A DNA stretch of 64,000 nt, from NCBI GenBank assembly GCA_051715425.1, contig JBPXJS010000002.1, positions 1 through 64,000 of the forward strand, read 5' to 3'. Positions 9,807-18,328 of this stretch are shown piece by piece. The DNA is from JAJTFA01 sp051715425. GTDB lineage: Bacteria; Bacteroidota; Bacteroidia; UKL13-3. The position numbers were made by a program, and so were the translations under genes. The notes beneath the pieces were generated by a model, which was not told the DNA's origin, ran no database searches, and saw nothing but the letters and a program-made list of their open reading frames with translations. The first letter of the stretch is position 1, and every line of letters starts with the position of its first letter.

Positions 9807-11588
9807 ATGACCGAAAACCTGATTAAATCGCATATTGCTGCCGCCTTAAAATCACTTTACCAGATAGAGACCGGGGCCGAACAAATCCTGATTGAACCAA
9901 CCAAATCCGATTTTGAGGGTGATTATACTTTTGTGGTATTCCCTTACCTCAAACAAAGTAAAAAGAACCCTGAACGAACCGCTACAGAAATAGGAGAATA
10001 CCTGAAGGCCAATATGCCTTTTCTTTCTTCTTTTAATATCATTAAGGGGTTCTTAAATATGGTATTAAATAATCAGGTATGGTTTGATTTTATACAGTCG
10101 GCCTATAAACAACCTGGTTACGGATTTGCACCGCCCAATAGTGGTGCTAAAGTACTGGTGGAATATTCGTCACCAAATACCAATAAGCCCCTCCACCTGG
10201 GCCATATCCGCAATAACCTGCTTGGTTATTCCATAGCACAGTTGCTAAAAGCCAACGGATATCAGGTAAATACCAGCAACCTCATTAACGACCGGGGGAT
10301 TCATATTTGTAAAAGTATGCTGGCCTGGATGAAAAACGGAAATGGTGAAACACCAGAAACATCCGGTTTAAAAGGCGATCACCTGGTTGGTAAATATTAT
10401 GTAGCGTTCGACAAAACCTACAAGGCAGAAATCGCAGCATTAATAGAAAAAGGATTAACCGAGGAGGAAGCGGCCAAACAAGCCCCTTCTATTTTGGAAG
10501 CTCAGGAACTGTTGCGCAAATGGGAGTCAGGAGATGAAGAAACCATACGCATCTGGAAAATGATGAACGGCTGGGTATATGCAGGGTTTGATATCACCTA
10601 TAAAAAACTGGGTGTTGGCTTTGATAAATTTTATTACGAATCAAATACCTACCTCTTAGGAAAAGATATTGTGATGGAGGGCCTTGCCAAAGGGGTGTTT
10701 TATAAAAAAGAAAACGGATCCGTTTGGGTTGATTTAAGGGATGATGGGTTGGATGAAAAGCTGGTGTTAAGAGGTGACGGAACATCCGTTTATATCACGC
10801 AGGATTTAGGTACAGCTCAGCTTAAATTTGATGATTTTGGTTGTGAGCGTAGTATTTATGTGGTAGGTAATGAGCAGGATTATCATTTTAAGGTATTACA
10901 GCTTATACTGAAAAAACTGGGAAAACCTTTTGCACCGGGTATCTTTCACCTCAGTTATGGAATGGTGGAATTGCCGCATGGGAAAATGAAAAGCAGGGAA
11001 GGTACTGTAGTAGATGCAGATGACCTGATAGATGAAATGGTTTTTACGGCAACAGAAACCACCAGGGCCTTAGGAAAAACAGAGGGCCTTGGAGAAGAGG
11101 AACTGAAACAACTCAACGAAACCATAGCATTGGGTGCCTTAAAGTATTTTATACTTAAAGTAGATCCCCGCAAAAAAATGTTGTTTAATCCGGCTGAATC
11201 AATCGATTTTCATGGCAATACCGGACCATTTGTGCAATATACCCATGCCCGTATCCGTTCTGTTTTGCGCAATGGAGATTTGAGCACACTGGATCAAACC
11301 GATTTTGCATCTGTTGTTTTATTTGAACCTGAAAAAAAAATATTGGAAATCATGTACCGCTATCCATCTGTAATTGAGGAGGCAGGCAGGGAAATGAACC
11401 CGGGTGTGGTGGCCAATTATGCCTATGAGGTAGCAAAAGCATACAACCATTTTTACCATGAATTGTCTATTCTGAAAGAGGAAAATATAAACCAGCGGAA
11501 TTTCCGGTTAATGATATGCGTGCTGGCATCAGCCATTATTAAATCTGGTGTTGAAATACTGGGAATCCGCGCTCCTGAAAGAATGTAA
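9807..11588 (+). CDS. argS: Arginyl-tRNA synthetase
   Basis: A 593-residue class I aminoacyl-tRNA synthetase that charges tRNA-Arg in the cytoplasm. It has the N-terminal Arg-tRNA synthetase additional domain (residues 1-100) and the HIGH-type motif in NTNKPLHLGHIRNN (near residue 133). The catalytic core contains GDGTSVYITQDLGTA, and the KMSKS position is replaced by KMKSREG. An all-helical DALR anticodon-binding domain forms the C-terminus (FVQYTHARIRSVLR to GIRAPERM). The length is typical. Its stop codon is immediately followed by the ATG of a TPR lipoprotein gene, implying co-transcription. Confidence 0.97.
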   Translation: MTENLIKSHIAAALKSLYQIETGAEQILIEPTKSDFEGDYTFVVFPYLKQSKKNPERTATEIGEYLKANMPFLSSFNIIKGFLNMVLNNQVWFDFIQSAYKQPGYGFAPPNSGAKVLVEYSSPNTNKPLHLGHIRNNLLGYSIAQLLKANGYQVNTSNLINDRGIHICKSMLAWMKNGNGETPETSGLKGDHLVGKYYVAFDKTYKAEIAALIEKGLTEEEAAKQAPSILEAQELLRKWESGDEETIRIWKMMNGWVYAGFDITYKKLGVGFDKFYYESNTYLLGKDIVMEGLAKGVFYKKENGSVWVDLRDDGLDEKLVLRGDGTSVYITQDLGTAQLKFDDFGCERSIYVVGNEQDYHFKVLQLILKKLGKPFAPGIFHLSYGMVELPHGKMKSREGTVVDADDLIDEMVFTATETTRALGKTEGLGEEELKQLNETIALGALKYFILKVDPRKKMLFNPAESIDFHGNTGPFVQYTHARIRSVLRNGDLSTLDQTDFASVVLFEPEKKILEIMYRYPSVIEEAGREMNPGVVANYAYEVAKAYNHFYHELSILKEENINQRNFRLMICVLASAIIKSGVEILGIRAPERM

Positions 11589-12950
11589 ATGCCAAATCTG
11601 CGCTTAACCTATATCGTGTTGTTTGCTGTTTCGGTACTGCTGTTTGCAGCTTGTGCCACTTCTTCTAAATATACACGCACAGGCGATCAGTTCAGGGCAA
11701 AAGGAAATCATGATGAGGCTTCTGCCTATTATTACAATGCCCTGCTGAAAAACAGAAAGAACGAAAAAGCCAGATCAGGATTGTTGCAATCAGGCCAGGT
11801 GGTGCTTAATGAGAAGTTTGCTTCTTTTAGCAAGTTGGTTGTTGATCAGAAAATAGAAGAATCCATGAAACAGTATGCCTATGCCGAGAAGTACGCAGCC
11901 AATGCCAAAAGTGTGGGGGTTGATTTGGCCTGGCCTTATGAATACGAAGAAGTTTATGAGGATATCAAACAGGAATACCTGGGAAAATTGTTTGATGATG
12001 CACTAATCATGATGAATAACAGGAAATACGACCTGGCTGAAAAACAATTTGAGAGAATTGCTACTTATGACTCATCTTATCAGAACGTTTCGGTGCTGCG
12101 GCTGCATACCGTGCTTGAACCATTGTATAATAAAGGCATTAGGCAACTCCAAACCGGAAAATACCCTGAAGCTTACAAGACGTTTACCAGGCTGATGGAA
12201 ATTGATGATCAGTTTAAAGATGTAAAAGCAAGGAAAGAAGAAGCCGCTGCAAAAGCCACCAGCAAGGTTGGAATTTTTCCGGTTCAGAATTTATCGGCAT
12301 TGCCCGGAGAAGAAAATGCCATAGCTGATATGTTAAACAAGCGGATTAAAGCGGGGGCATCATTTATCAGTCTTATTCCTTCGGATGAAATAAAAAGGGT
12401 TATTGAAGCAAGAGGTTTTACCAACCTGCCTGATCAGGAAACCACGCTACAGGCAGCCAAAAGCGTTGGCCTTCAATACGTCATCCGGGTGGTGCTGGAG
12501 TCTGCATCAGATTCGGTGGAAAAGGCAGAGAAAAAAGAAAGACCCGCATATGAAGCCTTTACTGAGAATATTCCCAATCCTTATACCGGTACGTATACTT
12601 ATATCAGCAAGTTTAAAAAAATAACCTACCTCGATACTTACGAGGCCAGAACCATAAGGTATAAAGTGGCCTTATATATACTAAGGGTGGCTGACGGAGC
12701 CACTTTATTTACTGAAAACTATACACTGGAGAAAAAAGATCAGGTGCATGCTTACTCCTATAATGGCAAAGTAAATAACCTCTACGAAACCCTGCCTGCC
12801 GATAACCAAATGCCTCCACCCAATCAGGAATGGAGAGAACGTTTTTTTAATGATAAAAGAAAACTGCTGGGTAAAGATGAACTATCCCGTGAGCTGATCC
12901 TTGATCTCACTGACCAGGTTAATAAGGCAGTTGCTCTATATATCAAATAA
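11589..12950 (+). CDS. TPR lipoprotein downstream of argS
   Basis: A 453-residue lipoprotein. The signal sequence ends in a lipobox (LLFAACATSS; Cys at about residue 22). Then come two or three tetratricopeptide-like helices (GDQFRAKGNHDEASAYYYNALLK; LYNKGIRQLQTGKYPEAYKTFTRLMEID). A C-terminal half of alpha/beta character (KVGIFPVQNLSALPGEENAI...FTNLPDQETTLQAAKSVGLQYVIRV) resembles the TolB-N/CsgG-like fold of assembly lipoproteins. The function is unknown. It begins directly after the argS stop (TAAATG), so it is probably translationally coupled, although a functional link to tRNA charging is not implied. Confidence 0.8.
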   Translation: MPNLRLTYIVLFAVSVLLFAACATSSKYTRTGDQFRAKGNHDEASAYYYNALLKNRKNEKARSGLLQSGQVVLNEKFASFSKLVVDQKIEESMKQYAYAEKYAANAKSVGVDLAWPYEYEEVYEDIKQEYLGKLFDDALIMMNNRKYDLAEKQFERIATYDSSYQNVSVLRLHTVLEPLYNKGIRQLQTGKYPEAYKTFTRLMEIDDQFKDVKARKEEAAAKATSKVGIFPVQNLSALPGEENAIADMLNKRIKAGASFISLIPSDEIKRVIEARGFTNLPDQETTLQAAKSVGLQYVIRVVLESASDSVEKAEKKERPAYEAFTENIPNPYTGTYTYISKFKKITYLDTYEARTIRYKVALYILRVADGATLFTENYTLEKKDQVHAYSYNGKVNNLYETLPADNQMPPPNQEWRERFFNDKRKLLGKDELSRELILDLTDQVNKAVALYIK

Positions 12951-13070
12951 GTCATTTTGTCTTTTATTTAATCATTTATATTCCACTTCCCACTGTTTTA
13001 TTGACAATTAGTCGCGTTTTTCCGGTTGGAACGTATCTTGAGTTGTATCTCACATCTTAAAAAAACAACC

Positions 13071-13526
13071 ATGACACTAATAAAATTTAAACCAACCACC
13101 ACCAGAGAATTATTGAGGGATTCAATGATTCCGGCTACTGTAATGAGCATGTTCGATAACCTGTTTAACGAGAATGCTGCAAAGTTTGAAAGAAATGTAT
13201 TTTTCACCCCACGTGTTGATGTAGCAGAAAACGCAAAGTCATTTGAGGTTCATATGACCCTGCCTGGTATGAAAAAAGAAGAAATTGGCCTTGAAGTAGA
13301 AGGCGAAATATTGACCATCTCAGGTGAACGCAAACTAAAAACCGAAGGCAATGAAGCCAAATACCATATGGTTGAAAGCTTCTACGGTAAATTCTCACGC
13401 AGTTTTACATTGCCGGAAAACGTTGATAAATCGGCCATCACAGCTGAGTTAACAGACGGAATCCTGAAAATTGAAATTCCAAAAACAGAGGTAAAGGACA
13501 ATAAAGCAACCATTACCATTAAGTAA
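13071..13526 (+). CDS. Hsp20/alpha-crystallin small heat-shock protein
   Basis: A 151-residue holdase chaperone that binds unfolding proteins in the cytoplasm. The alpha-crystallin domain runs from about residue 43 to 140 (FFTPRVDVAENAKSFEVHMTLPGMKKEEI; FSRSFTLPENVDKSAITAELTDGILKIEIPK). The I-x-I tail motif is present (ATITIK). I chose the ATG at 13071 because the longer frame begins with a TTG and adds unrelated residues. A rho-independent terminator follows. It is a single gene. I cannot make out a CIRCE or clear heat-shock operator. Confidence 0.93.
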   Translation: MTLIKFKPTTTRELLRDSMIPATVMSMFDNLFNENAAKFERNVFFTPRVDVAENAKSFEVHMTLPGMKKEEIGLEVEGEILTISGERKLKTEGNEAKYHMVESFYGKFSRSFTLPENVDKSAITAELTDGILKIEIPKTEVKDNKATITIK

Positions 13527-13554
13527 CATACTTTTCATAGCTGGGTATCAAGAG

Positions 13555-13590
13555 CGGGTTCGGTAGTATTTACCGGCCCGTTTTTGTTTT
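13555..13590 (+). terminator. hsp20 terminator
   Basis: The stem CGGG-TT-CGGTA pairs with TACCG-G-CCCG around the loop GTATT, followed by a T-rich run TTTTTGTTTT. The T run also contains the -33 box of the next promoter. Confidence 0.8.
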
Positions 13591-13613
13591 CAGGCAACAG
13601 CCACTTACATTTG
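13583..13613 (+). promoter_or_regulatory. Promoter of the cyclophilin lipoprotein gene
   Basis: A perfect match to the Bacteroidota housekeeping promoter: TTTG (13583-13586), 19 bp, TACATTTG (13606-13613). The predicted start of transcription is about 10 bp before the ATG at 13630. Confidence 0.8.
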
Positions 13614-13629
13614 ATCAAAACTTCATGCC

Positions 13630-14277
13630 ATGAAAAAATCAGCTTTAGTATTAATTGCCGGCTTAATTGTTTTTTCCTCCTGCAAAAAGGATGATGATGA
13701 CGATAAGCCTGCTGACCAGCCAACTGTTGCAAAGGAAAAAATTATTGAGATCAGCACAAGTTATGGCAATATGTATATGTGGCTGTATAAGGAAACCCCA
13801 AAACACAGGGACAATTTTATTAAACTGGCTGATAGTGGTTTTTTTAACAATACCACCTTTCATCGCATTATACCCGATTTTATGATTCAGGGAGGTGACC
13901 CCAACAGCAAAGACAGTGATCCGAATAATGACGGGCAGGGTGGGCCAGGTTATACCATTCCGGCAGAAATACTGCCTGCTTATAAAAATGTGAGAGGCTC
14001 AGTGGCGGCTGCCAGGTTGGGCAATGCGCAAAACCCTCAAAAAGCTTCGAGTGGTTGCCAGTTTTATATTAATGTGGTAAACAACACGCATTTAGATAAT
14101 GAGTATACCGTTTTCGGGATGATTATTAAAGGCTTAAATGTGGCCGACTCTATTGTAAAACAACCCCGAAACTCATCTACCAACAGGCCCTTAACCGATA
14201 TAAAAATGCAGGTAAAGGTGCTTGAAAAAACCGCTGCCGAGATACAGACAGAGTACCAATACACTGTACCTCAGTAG
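13630..14277 (+). CDS. Cyclophilin-type peptidyl-prolyl isomerase lipoprotein
   Basis: A 215-residue lipoprotein. The signal peptide ends at a lipobox (VFSSCKKDDDDD), so the protein is tethered in the envelope. The remainder is a cyclophilin domain (about residues 38-205) that catalyses proline cis-trans isomerisation. Conserved text includes FHRIIPDFMIQGGDP (catalytic Arg in FHR), ASSGCQFYINV and YTVFGMIIKGLNVAD. The acidic spacer after the lipid Cys is typical of Bacteroidota lipoproteins. It has its own promoter directly behind the hsp20 terminator. Envelope protein folding is the likely role. Confidence 0.95.
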   Translation: MKKSALVLIAGLIVFSSCKKDDDDDKPADQPTVAKEKIIEISTSYGNMYMWLYKETPKHRDNFIKLADSGFFNNTTFHRIIPDFMIQGGDPNSKDSDPNNDGQGGPGYTIPAEILPAYKNVRGSVAAARLGNAQNPQKASSGCQFYINVVNNTHLDNEYTVFGMIIKGLNVADSIVKQPRNSSTNRPLTDIKMQVKVLEKTAAEIQTEYQYTVPQ

Positions 14278-14304
14278 TGATAGCGATATTTTTGGGGCTA
14301 ATTG

Positions 14305-14335
14305 TTTGGCATTTATAAAAATAAGCCTACTTTTG
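14305..14335 (+). promoter_or_regulatory. Promoter of the rpsF-rpsR-rplI operon
   Basis: TTTG (14305-14308), exactly 19 bp, then TACTTTTG (14328-14335), a perfect TTTG-N19-TAnnTTTG. The ATG of rpsF is at 14366, leaving a leader of about 24 nt. Confidence 0.8.
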
Positions 14336-14365
14336 CCGTCCTTATTTTAAAACCCAAAAAAATAA

Positions 14366-14767
14366 ATGGCAGCTAAAGCAAAGACAAACAATGAAAATGT
14401 TGTCTTAAACAATTATGAATCTGTGATTATTTTCACACCCGTACTCTCCGAGGAGCAGCTTAAAGATGCTGTTTCCAAGTACCGCAATCTGATCAAAGAA
14501 GAAGGTGGAGAGCTGGTTCATGAGGAAAACTGGGGTTTAACTAAGCTGGCTTATCCGATCAACAAAAAAACGACCGGATTCTACCATATTTATGAGTACA
14601 AAGCCAGCGGTGACTTCATTTCTAAATTTGAACTGGCCTTCAGACGTGATGAACGGATTATGCGATTCCTTACAACAGCGCTTGACAAACATTCGCTGCT
14701 CTACAACCAACGCAAACGCAATGGTGAATTCAATCAAAACAAAAAAGAAAAACAGGAGGCTAAGTAA
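14366..14767 (+). CDS. rpsF: 30S ribosomal protein bS6
   Basis: A 133-residue small-subunit protein that binds 16S rRNA together with bS18 on the platform. The family core (YESVIIFTPVLSEEQLKDAV; EEGGELVHEENWGLTKLAYPI; KKTTGFYHIYEY) is complete. There is a short non-conserved N-terminal extension (MAAKAKTNNENVVLN) and a basic C-terminal tail. It is first in the operon, and its stop is followed two bases later by rpsR. Confidence 0.97.
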   Translation: MAAKAKTNNENVVLNNYESVIIFTPVLSEEQLKDAVSKYRNLIKEEGGELVHEENWGLTKLAYPINKKTTGFYHIYEYKASGDFISKFELAFRRDERIMRFLTTALDKHSLLYNQRKRNGEFNQNKKEKQEAK

Positions 14768-14769
14768 TT

Positions 14770-15048
14770 ATGAGCAGACCAAACGCACAAATTAATCCGG
14801 CCATGGTGTTTAACACTACACCTGAGGCCCCTCAAAAGAAAAAGTATTGCCGTTTCAGAAAAAACGGTATCAAATACATTGACTACAAGGATGCCAACTT
14901 CCTGTTGAAGTTTGTAAATGACCAGGGTAAAATTCTTCCTCGCAGACTTACCGGTACTTCCCTGAAGTATCAGCGTAAAATTGCGCAGGCCATTAAGAAA
15001 GCCCGTCATCTTTCTATTTTACCTTATGTAGGAGATCAATTAAAATAA
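14770..15048 (+). CDS. rpsR: 30S ribosomal protein bS18
   Basis: A 92-residue partner of bS6. The core KKYCRFRKNGIKYIDYKD, LPRRLTGTSLKYQRKI and AIKKARHLSILPYV is canonical. The N-terminal Cys of the YCRF motif is kept. It lies between rpsF and rplI in the standard bacterial order, with very short spacers. Confidence 0.97.
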   Translation: MSRPNAQINPAMVFNTTPEAPQKKKYCRFRKNGIKYIDYKDANFLLKFVNDQGKILPRRLTGTSLKYQRKIAQAIKKARHLSILPYVGDQLK

Positions 15049-15065
15049 TAAGGAGGAAAAACGAG

Positions 15066-15506
15066 ATGAAAGTTATTTTAAAAGAAAACATGAAGAACCT
15101 GGGAGCCCAGGGAGATATCGTAACTGTAAAAGATGGTTATGCCAACAACTACCTGTTCCCCCGCGGAATGGCGATGATGGCTACTGCTTCCAACATTAAA
15201 ATGCAGGAAGAGAACAACCGTCAGGGTACATTAAAGCGTGAAAAAATGAAAGCTGATGCTTCTACGCTTGCAGAAAAACTGAATGGCCTTACCATCAGCA
15301 TTGGCATGAAAGCCGGTGCAAATGGTAAAATATTTGGTTCTGTAACCCCATTACAGGTTTCACAAGTATTGAAAAACCATGGATATGATATCGACAGACG
15401 CAAAATTGAAGTGTCGGATATTAAAATGGTTGGAACCTACGAAGCCACAGTAAACCTTCACCGCGATGTTGCAGTTAATATCGGTGTTGAAGTAGTTGCC
15501 GAGTAA
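15066..15506 (+). CDS. rplI: 50S ribosomal protein bL9
   Basis: A 146-residue two-domain protein of the large subunit. The N-terminal domain MKVILKENMKNLGAQGDIV-x-VKDGYANNYLFP is diagnostic. A long helix (about residues 40-75) leads to the C-terminal domain (GKIFGSVTPLQVSQVL). It is the last gene of the operon and is followed by a strong terminator. An AAGGAGG-like Shine-Dalgarno sits just before the ATG, which is uncommon in this window. Confidence 0.97.
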   Translation: MKVILKENMKNLGAQGDIVTVKDGYANNYLFPRGMAMMATASNIKMQEENNRQGTLKREKMKADASTLAEKLNGLTISIGMKAGANGKIFGSVTPLQVSQVLKNHGYDIDRRKIEVSDIKMVGTYEATVNLHRDVAVNIGVEVVAE

Positions 15507-15526
15507 TCAGTCAATATAACCTTACC

Positions 15527-15561
15527 AAAAAGCCCCGCAACGCAAGTTCCGGGGCTTTTTT
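15527..15561 (+). terminator. Terminator of the rpsF-rplI operon
   Basis: AAAAAGCCCCG and CGGGGCTTTTTT form an 11-bp stem with a 12-nt loop and a T tract that reads in both directions. It can serve the ribosomal operon (plus) and may also stop the nitrilase gene (minus). Confidence 0.9.
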
Positions 15562-15564
15562 ATG

Positions 15565-15692
15565 TTGTACTTAGTGCATGTGCTCAGTGCATAGTGCTCA
15601 GCATAACTTAACATTTAAAATTTAACATTTAAAATTACTAAAAACTCCTTAACTAACATTCAGCATTCAACATTCAACATTCAACATTTCAG
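15565..15692. repeat. Intergenic short tandem repeats (GTGCT.AGTGC and CATTCAA types)
   Basis: Two kinds of degenerate repeat fill the gap. At about 15571-15605 there are copies like GTGCTCAGTGCATAGTGCTCAG. At about 15605-15690 there are AACATTTAAAAT units followed by CATTCAGCATTCAA and CATTCAACATTCAA heptamers. The same two kinds occur in the same order between dapD and the glycosyltransferase gene at 18.15-18.3 kb. The function is unknown. There are no spacers of CRISPR type. Confidence 0.8.
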
Positions 15693-15694
15693 CT

Positions 15695-17227
15695 CTACTT
15701 CTCCAACACCTCATACATATCCAGCCTTCTGTCTTTCCAGTTTAGTACGGTTCCTGTATTGCGTGCCCGTTCCAGGGCGGCAAGGTCGAGGTCGGCAATT
15801 ACTACGGTTTCAATATTGGTGCTGCACTCGCCTGCAATGGCATCCGGAGGAAAGGCAAAATCACTTGGCGTGTAGATGCCGGATTGTGCGTAGTTAATGT
15901 CCATATTATCTACTGAAGGAATATTGCCAATGGTTCCGGCCGTTGCCACAAAAATCTGATTTTCTACTGCACGGCTTTGGGCGCATATTTTTACCCGCAG
16001 GTGTCCGTGTTTTTCATCTGTTGAAAAGGGTACAAAAATAATCTTGGCACCCTTGGAGCAGGCCACACGAGCCATTTCCGGAAACTCCACATCATAACAA
16101 ATATTAATGGCCACTTTGCCACAATCCGTATTAAATACCTTGATCTCATTGCCCGGTTTTACTCCCCACCACTTGGCCTCGTTGCTGGTAATATGAATTT
16201 TATATTGTTTTTCATAAGTTCCATCACGTTTAAACAGGTAAGAAATATTATACAGGTTATCGCCCTCTACCTGCAAATGGGTTCCGGCAATAATATTGAT
16301 ATTGTACTCCATGGAAAGCCTGGAGAAAAGGGCGATATAATCTTCGGTATACTCGTCAATTTTACGGATACTGTCTTCCGGACTCATGCTCTTGTATTCG
16401 TGCAGGGAAAGCAACTGGGTGGTAAATAATTCAGGGAACAGCACAAAATCTGATTTGTAATTGGATGCCACATCCGTAAAATACTCGCATTGCTGGGCAA
16501 ATTCCTTAAATGCTTTAATTTTACGTAACTCGTACTGTATAGAACAGATCCGCACCTTTTTCATCAATACACTACGCTCCCGTGTTTCCGGAATATAATC
16601 CAGGTTAATCCACTCCAGCAACGTAGCATATCCTTCACTTTCTTTATCATCAGGCAGGTAGTCTTTAATAATCCGTTGAATGGTAAATCCCTGCGATAAC
16701 TGGAAGGTAAGTACCGGATCTTTGATTTTTTTCTCAATTACCCTTTTTACGTAAGCCCTTATCCCAAATTTGCCTGAATACTTATGGAAATTAGGCAAAC
16801 GCCCGCCAATTAAAATAGCTTTAAGGTTTTTGTCCACGCTCAACTGCCGTCTCATATCATATAAACGCCTGCCAATTTTTAATCCCTGGTAATCCGGGTG
16901 CACCATCACTTCAATACCATACAGCGTGTCACCTTCCTCATCGTGGTTGGTGATATAGCCGTTATCGCATATTTCTTTCCAGGTATGGTCATCATCATAC
17001 TCATCCCAGCTGATAATTAAACTGGTTGCTGAGCCAACAATCTCTCCCTCGTATTCAATTACCTGCATTCCTTCGGGAAAGTTTTTGTATTGGCTTTCCA
17101 GCATTTCATAACTCCAGGGTTCGGTATCGGGGAAACAGATTTTGGAGAGTTTGATAATCTCGTCAAAATCGCTTCTTTCAGCCTGTCTTTCTATCAGTTT
17201 GGGTTTTCTGGATGATCGCGTTTTCAT
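15695..17227 (-). CDS. GNAT acetyltransferase-nitrilase fusion protein
   Basis: A 510-residue two-domain protein. Residues about 15-200 form a GNAT N-acetyltransferase (acetyl-CoA loop region EVMVHPDYQGLKIGRRLYD). Residues about 225-500 are a carbon-nitrogen hydrolase with the Glu-Lys-Cys triad in LFPELFTTQ, YKIHITS and NICYDVEFPEMA. The fusion is known in many bacteria, usually annotated as a bifunctional GNAT/carbon-nitrogen hydrolase, and its substrate is not established. I chose the ATG at 17227 over an upstream TTG. It is divergent from dapD, and the 95-bp gap must hold both promoters. Confidence 0.92.
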   Translation of the reverse strand: MKTRSSRKPKLIERQAERSDFDEIIKLSKICFPDTEPWSYEMLESQYKNFPEGMQVIEYEGEIVGSATSLIISWDEYDDDHTWKEICDNGYITNHDEEGDTLYGIEVMVHPDYQGLKIGRRLYDMRRQLSVDKNLKAILIGGRLPNFHKYSGKFGIRAYVKRVIEKKIKDPVLTFQLSQGFTIQRIIKDYLPDDKESEGYATLLEWINLDYIPETRERSVLMKKVRICSIQYELRKIKAFKEFAQQCEYFTDVASNYKSDFVLFPELFTTQLLSLHEYKSMSPEDSIRKIDEYTEDYIALFSRLSMEYNINIIAGTHLQVEGDNLYNISYLFKRDGTYEKQYKIHITSNEAKWWGVKPGNEIKVFNTDCGKVAINICYDVEFPEMARVACSKGAKIIFVPFSTDEKHGHLRVKICAQSRAVENQIFVATAGTIGNIPSVDNMDINYAQSGIYTPSDFAFPPDAIAGECSTNIETVVIADLDLAALERARNTGTVLNWKDRRLDMYEVLEK

Positions 17228-17322
17228 GGTAAACAATTAAGGCACGAATTTAAGCGTTGAAAAATGAATTATCGCATTTGCCTCCAAAACCATTAGTTTA
17301 GCGCCACATAACCGAAGTATTT

Positions 17323-18135
17323 ATGAGTTTACAGCAAACAATTGAACAAATCTGGGAAAACAGGGAATTGCTTAAAGAAGAAGCCGCCCGGGAAACCATC
17401 CGGGAGGTAATAGAGTTGTTGGATCAGGGTAATTTGCGCACTGCAGAACCTACTGCCAATGGCTGGCAGGTGAATGATTGGGTAAAAAAAGCGGTGATAT
17501 TGTATTTCCCCATTCAGCAAATGGAAACCATTGAAGTGGGGCCTTTTGAGTTTCACGATAAAATGAAGCTGAAAAAGAACTATGCACAACAGGGTGTAAG
17601 GGTGGTACCGCATGCCATTGCGCGTTATGGCGCCTTTCTTCAAAGAGGGGTTATAATGATGCCTTCTTATGTAAATATTGGAGCTTATGTAGATGAAGGA
17701 ACCATGGTGGATACGTGGGCCACTGTGGGCAGTTGTGCCCAGATTGGAAAAAATGTACATCTCAGCGGTGGCGTGGGTATTGGTGGTGTGCTCGAACCTG
17801 TGCAGGCTGCTCCGGTTATTATTGAAGACAATTGTTTTATCGGCTCACGCTGCATCGTAGTAGAAGGGGTAAGGGTAGAGAAGGAGGCTGTTTTAGGTGC
17901 CGGTGTTACCTTAACCATGTCGACCAAAATTATTGATGTTACCGGAGACCAGCCGGTGGAGCACAAGGGATACGTGCCCTCACGCTCCGTGGTTATTCCG
18001 GGTTCCTATACCAAAAAGTTTCCCGCAGGAGATTTTCAGGTACCCTGCGCATTAATTATTGGTAAACGCAAAGAATCAACCGATAAAAAAACCTCCCTGA
18101 ACGATGCCCTCCGCGACCATAGCGTGGCAGTGTAA
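17323..18135 (+). CDS. dapD: Tetrahydrodipicolinate N-succinyltransferase
   Basis: A 270-residue acyltransferase of the succinylase branch of lysine and meso-diaminopimelate synthesis. It transfers succinyl from succinyl-CoA to tetrahydrodipicolinate. An N-terminal helical domain (residues 1-100) precedes a left-handed parallel beta-helix built from hexapeptide repeats (about 105-220; MPSYVNIGAYVDEGTMVDTWATVGSC-like turns). The C-terminal segment (YTKKFPAGDFQVPCALIIGKR) is typical. The length is normal. It is a single gene followed by a repeat-filled gap. Confidence 0.95.
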   Translation: MSLQQTIEQIWENRELLKEEAARETIREVIELLDQGNLRTAEPTANGWQVNDWVKKAVILYFPIQQMETIEVGPFEFHDKMKLKKNYAQQGVRVVPHAIARYGAFLQRGVIMMPSYVNIGAYVDEGTMVDTWATVGSCAQIGKNVHLSGGVGIGGVLEPVQAAPVIIEDNCFIGSRCIVVEGVRVEKEAVLGAGVTLTMSTKIIDVTGDQPVEHKGYVPSRSVVIPGSYTKKFPAGDFQVPCALIIGKRKESTDKKTSLNDALRDHSVAV

Positions 18136-18147
18136 TGGAACAACGGG

Positions 18148-18325
18148 CAGGTGTAAAGTGCACAGTGCACAGTGCATGGGGTGCTAGTCTCAATGTAAAA
18201 GGAATAACCTGTGGTTAGTCATTGTTTTTATATATCAAGTATATATAACCCAACTTAAAACTTAACATTCAACATTCAACATTCAACATTCAACATTCAA
18301 CCTTAACCCTCAGCATTCAAATCAT
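18148..18325. repeat. Second block of the GTGCA and CATTCAA tandem repeats
   Basis: At 18152-18180 the sequence runs GTGTAAAGTGCACAGTGCAC, then AGTGCATGGGGTGC. At 18262-18302 there are five consecutive AACATTC/CATTCAA heptamers, ending with CAGCATTCAAA before the glycosyltransferase ATG. It shares both repeat types with the block at 15.57-15.69 kb. It looks like a dispersed repeat family rather than a promoter. Confidence 0.8.
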
Positions 18326-18328
18326 CCA

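Noticed and set aside
18255..18302. CRISPR-like array of CATTCAA units
   Set aside because: The units are 7 bp and contiguous, without spacers of constant length, and no cas gene is present.
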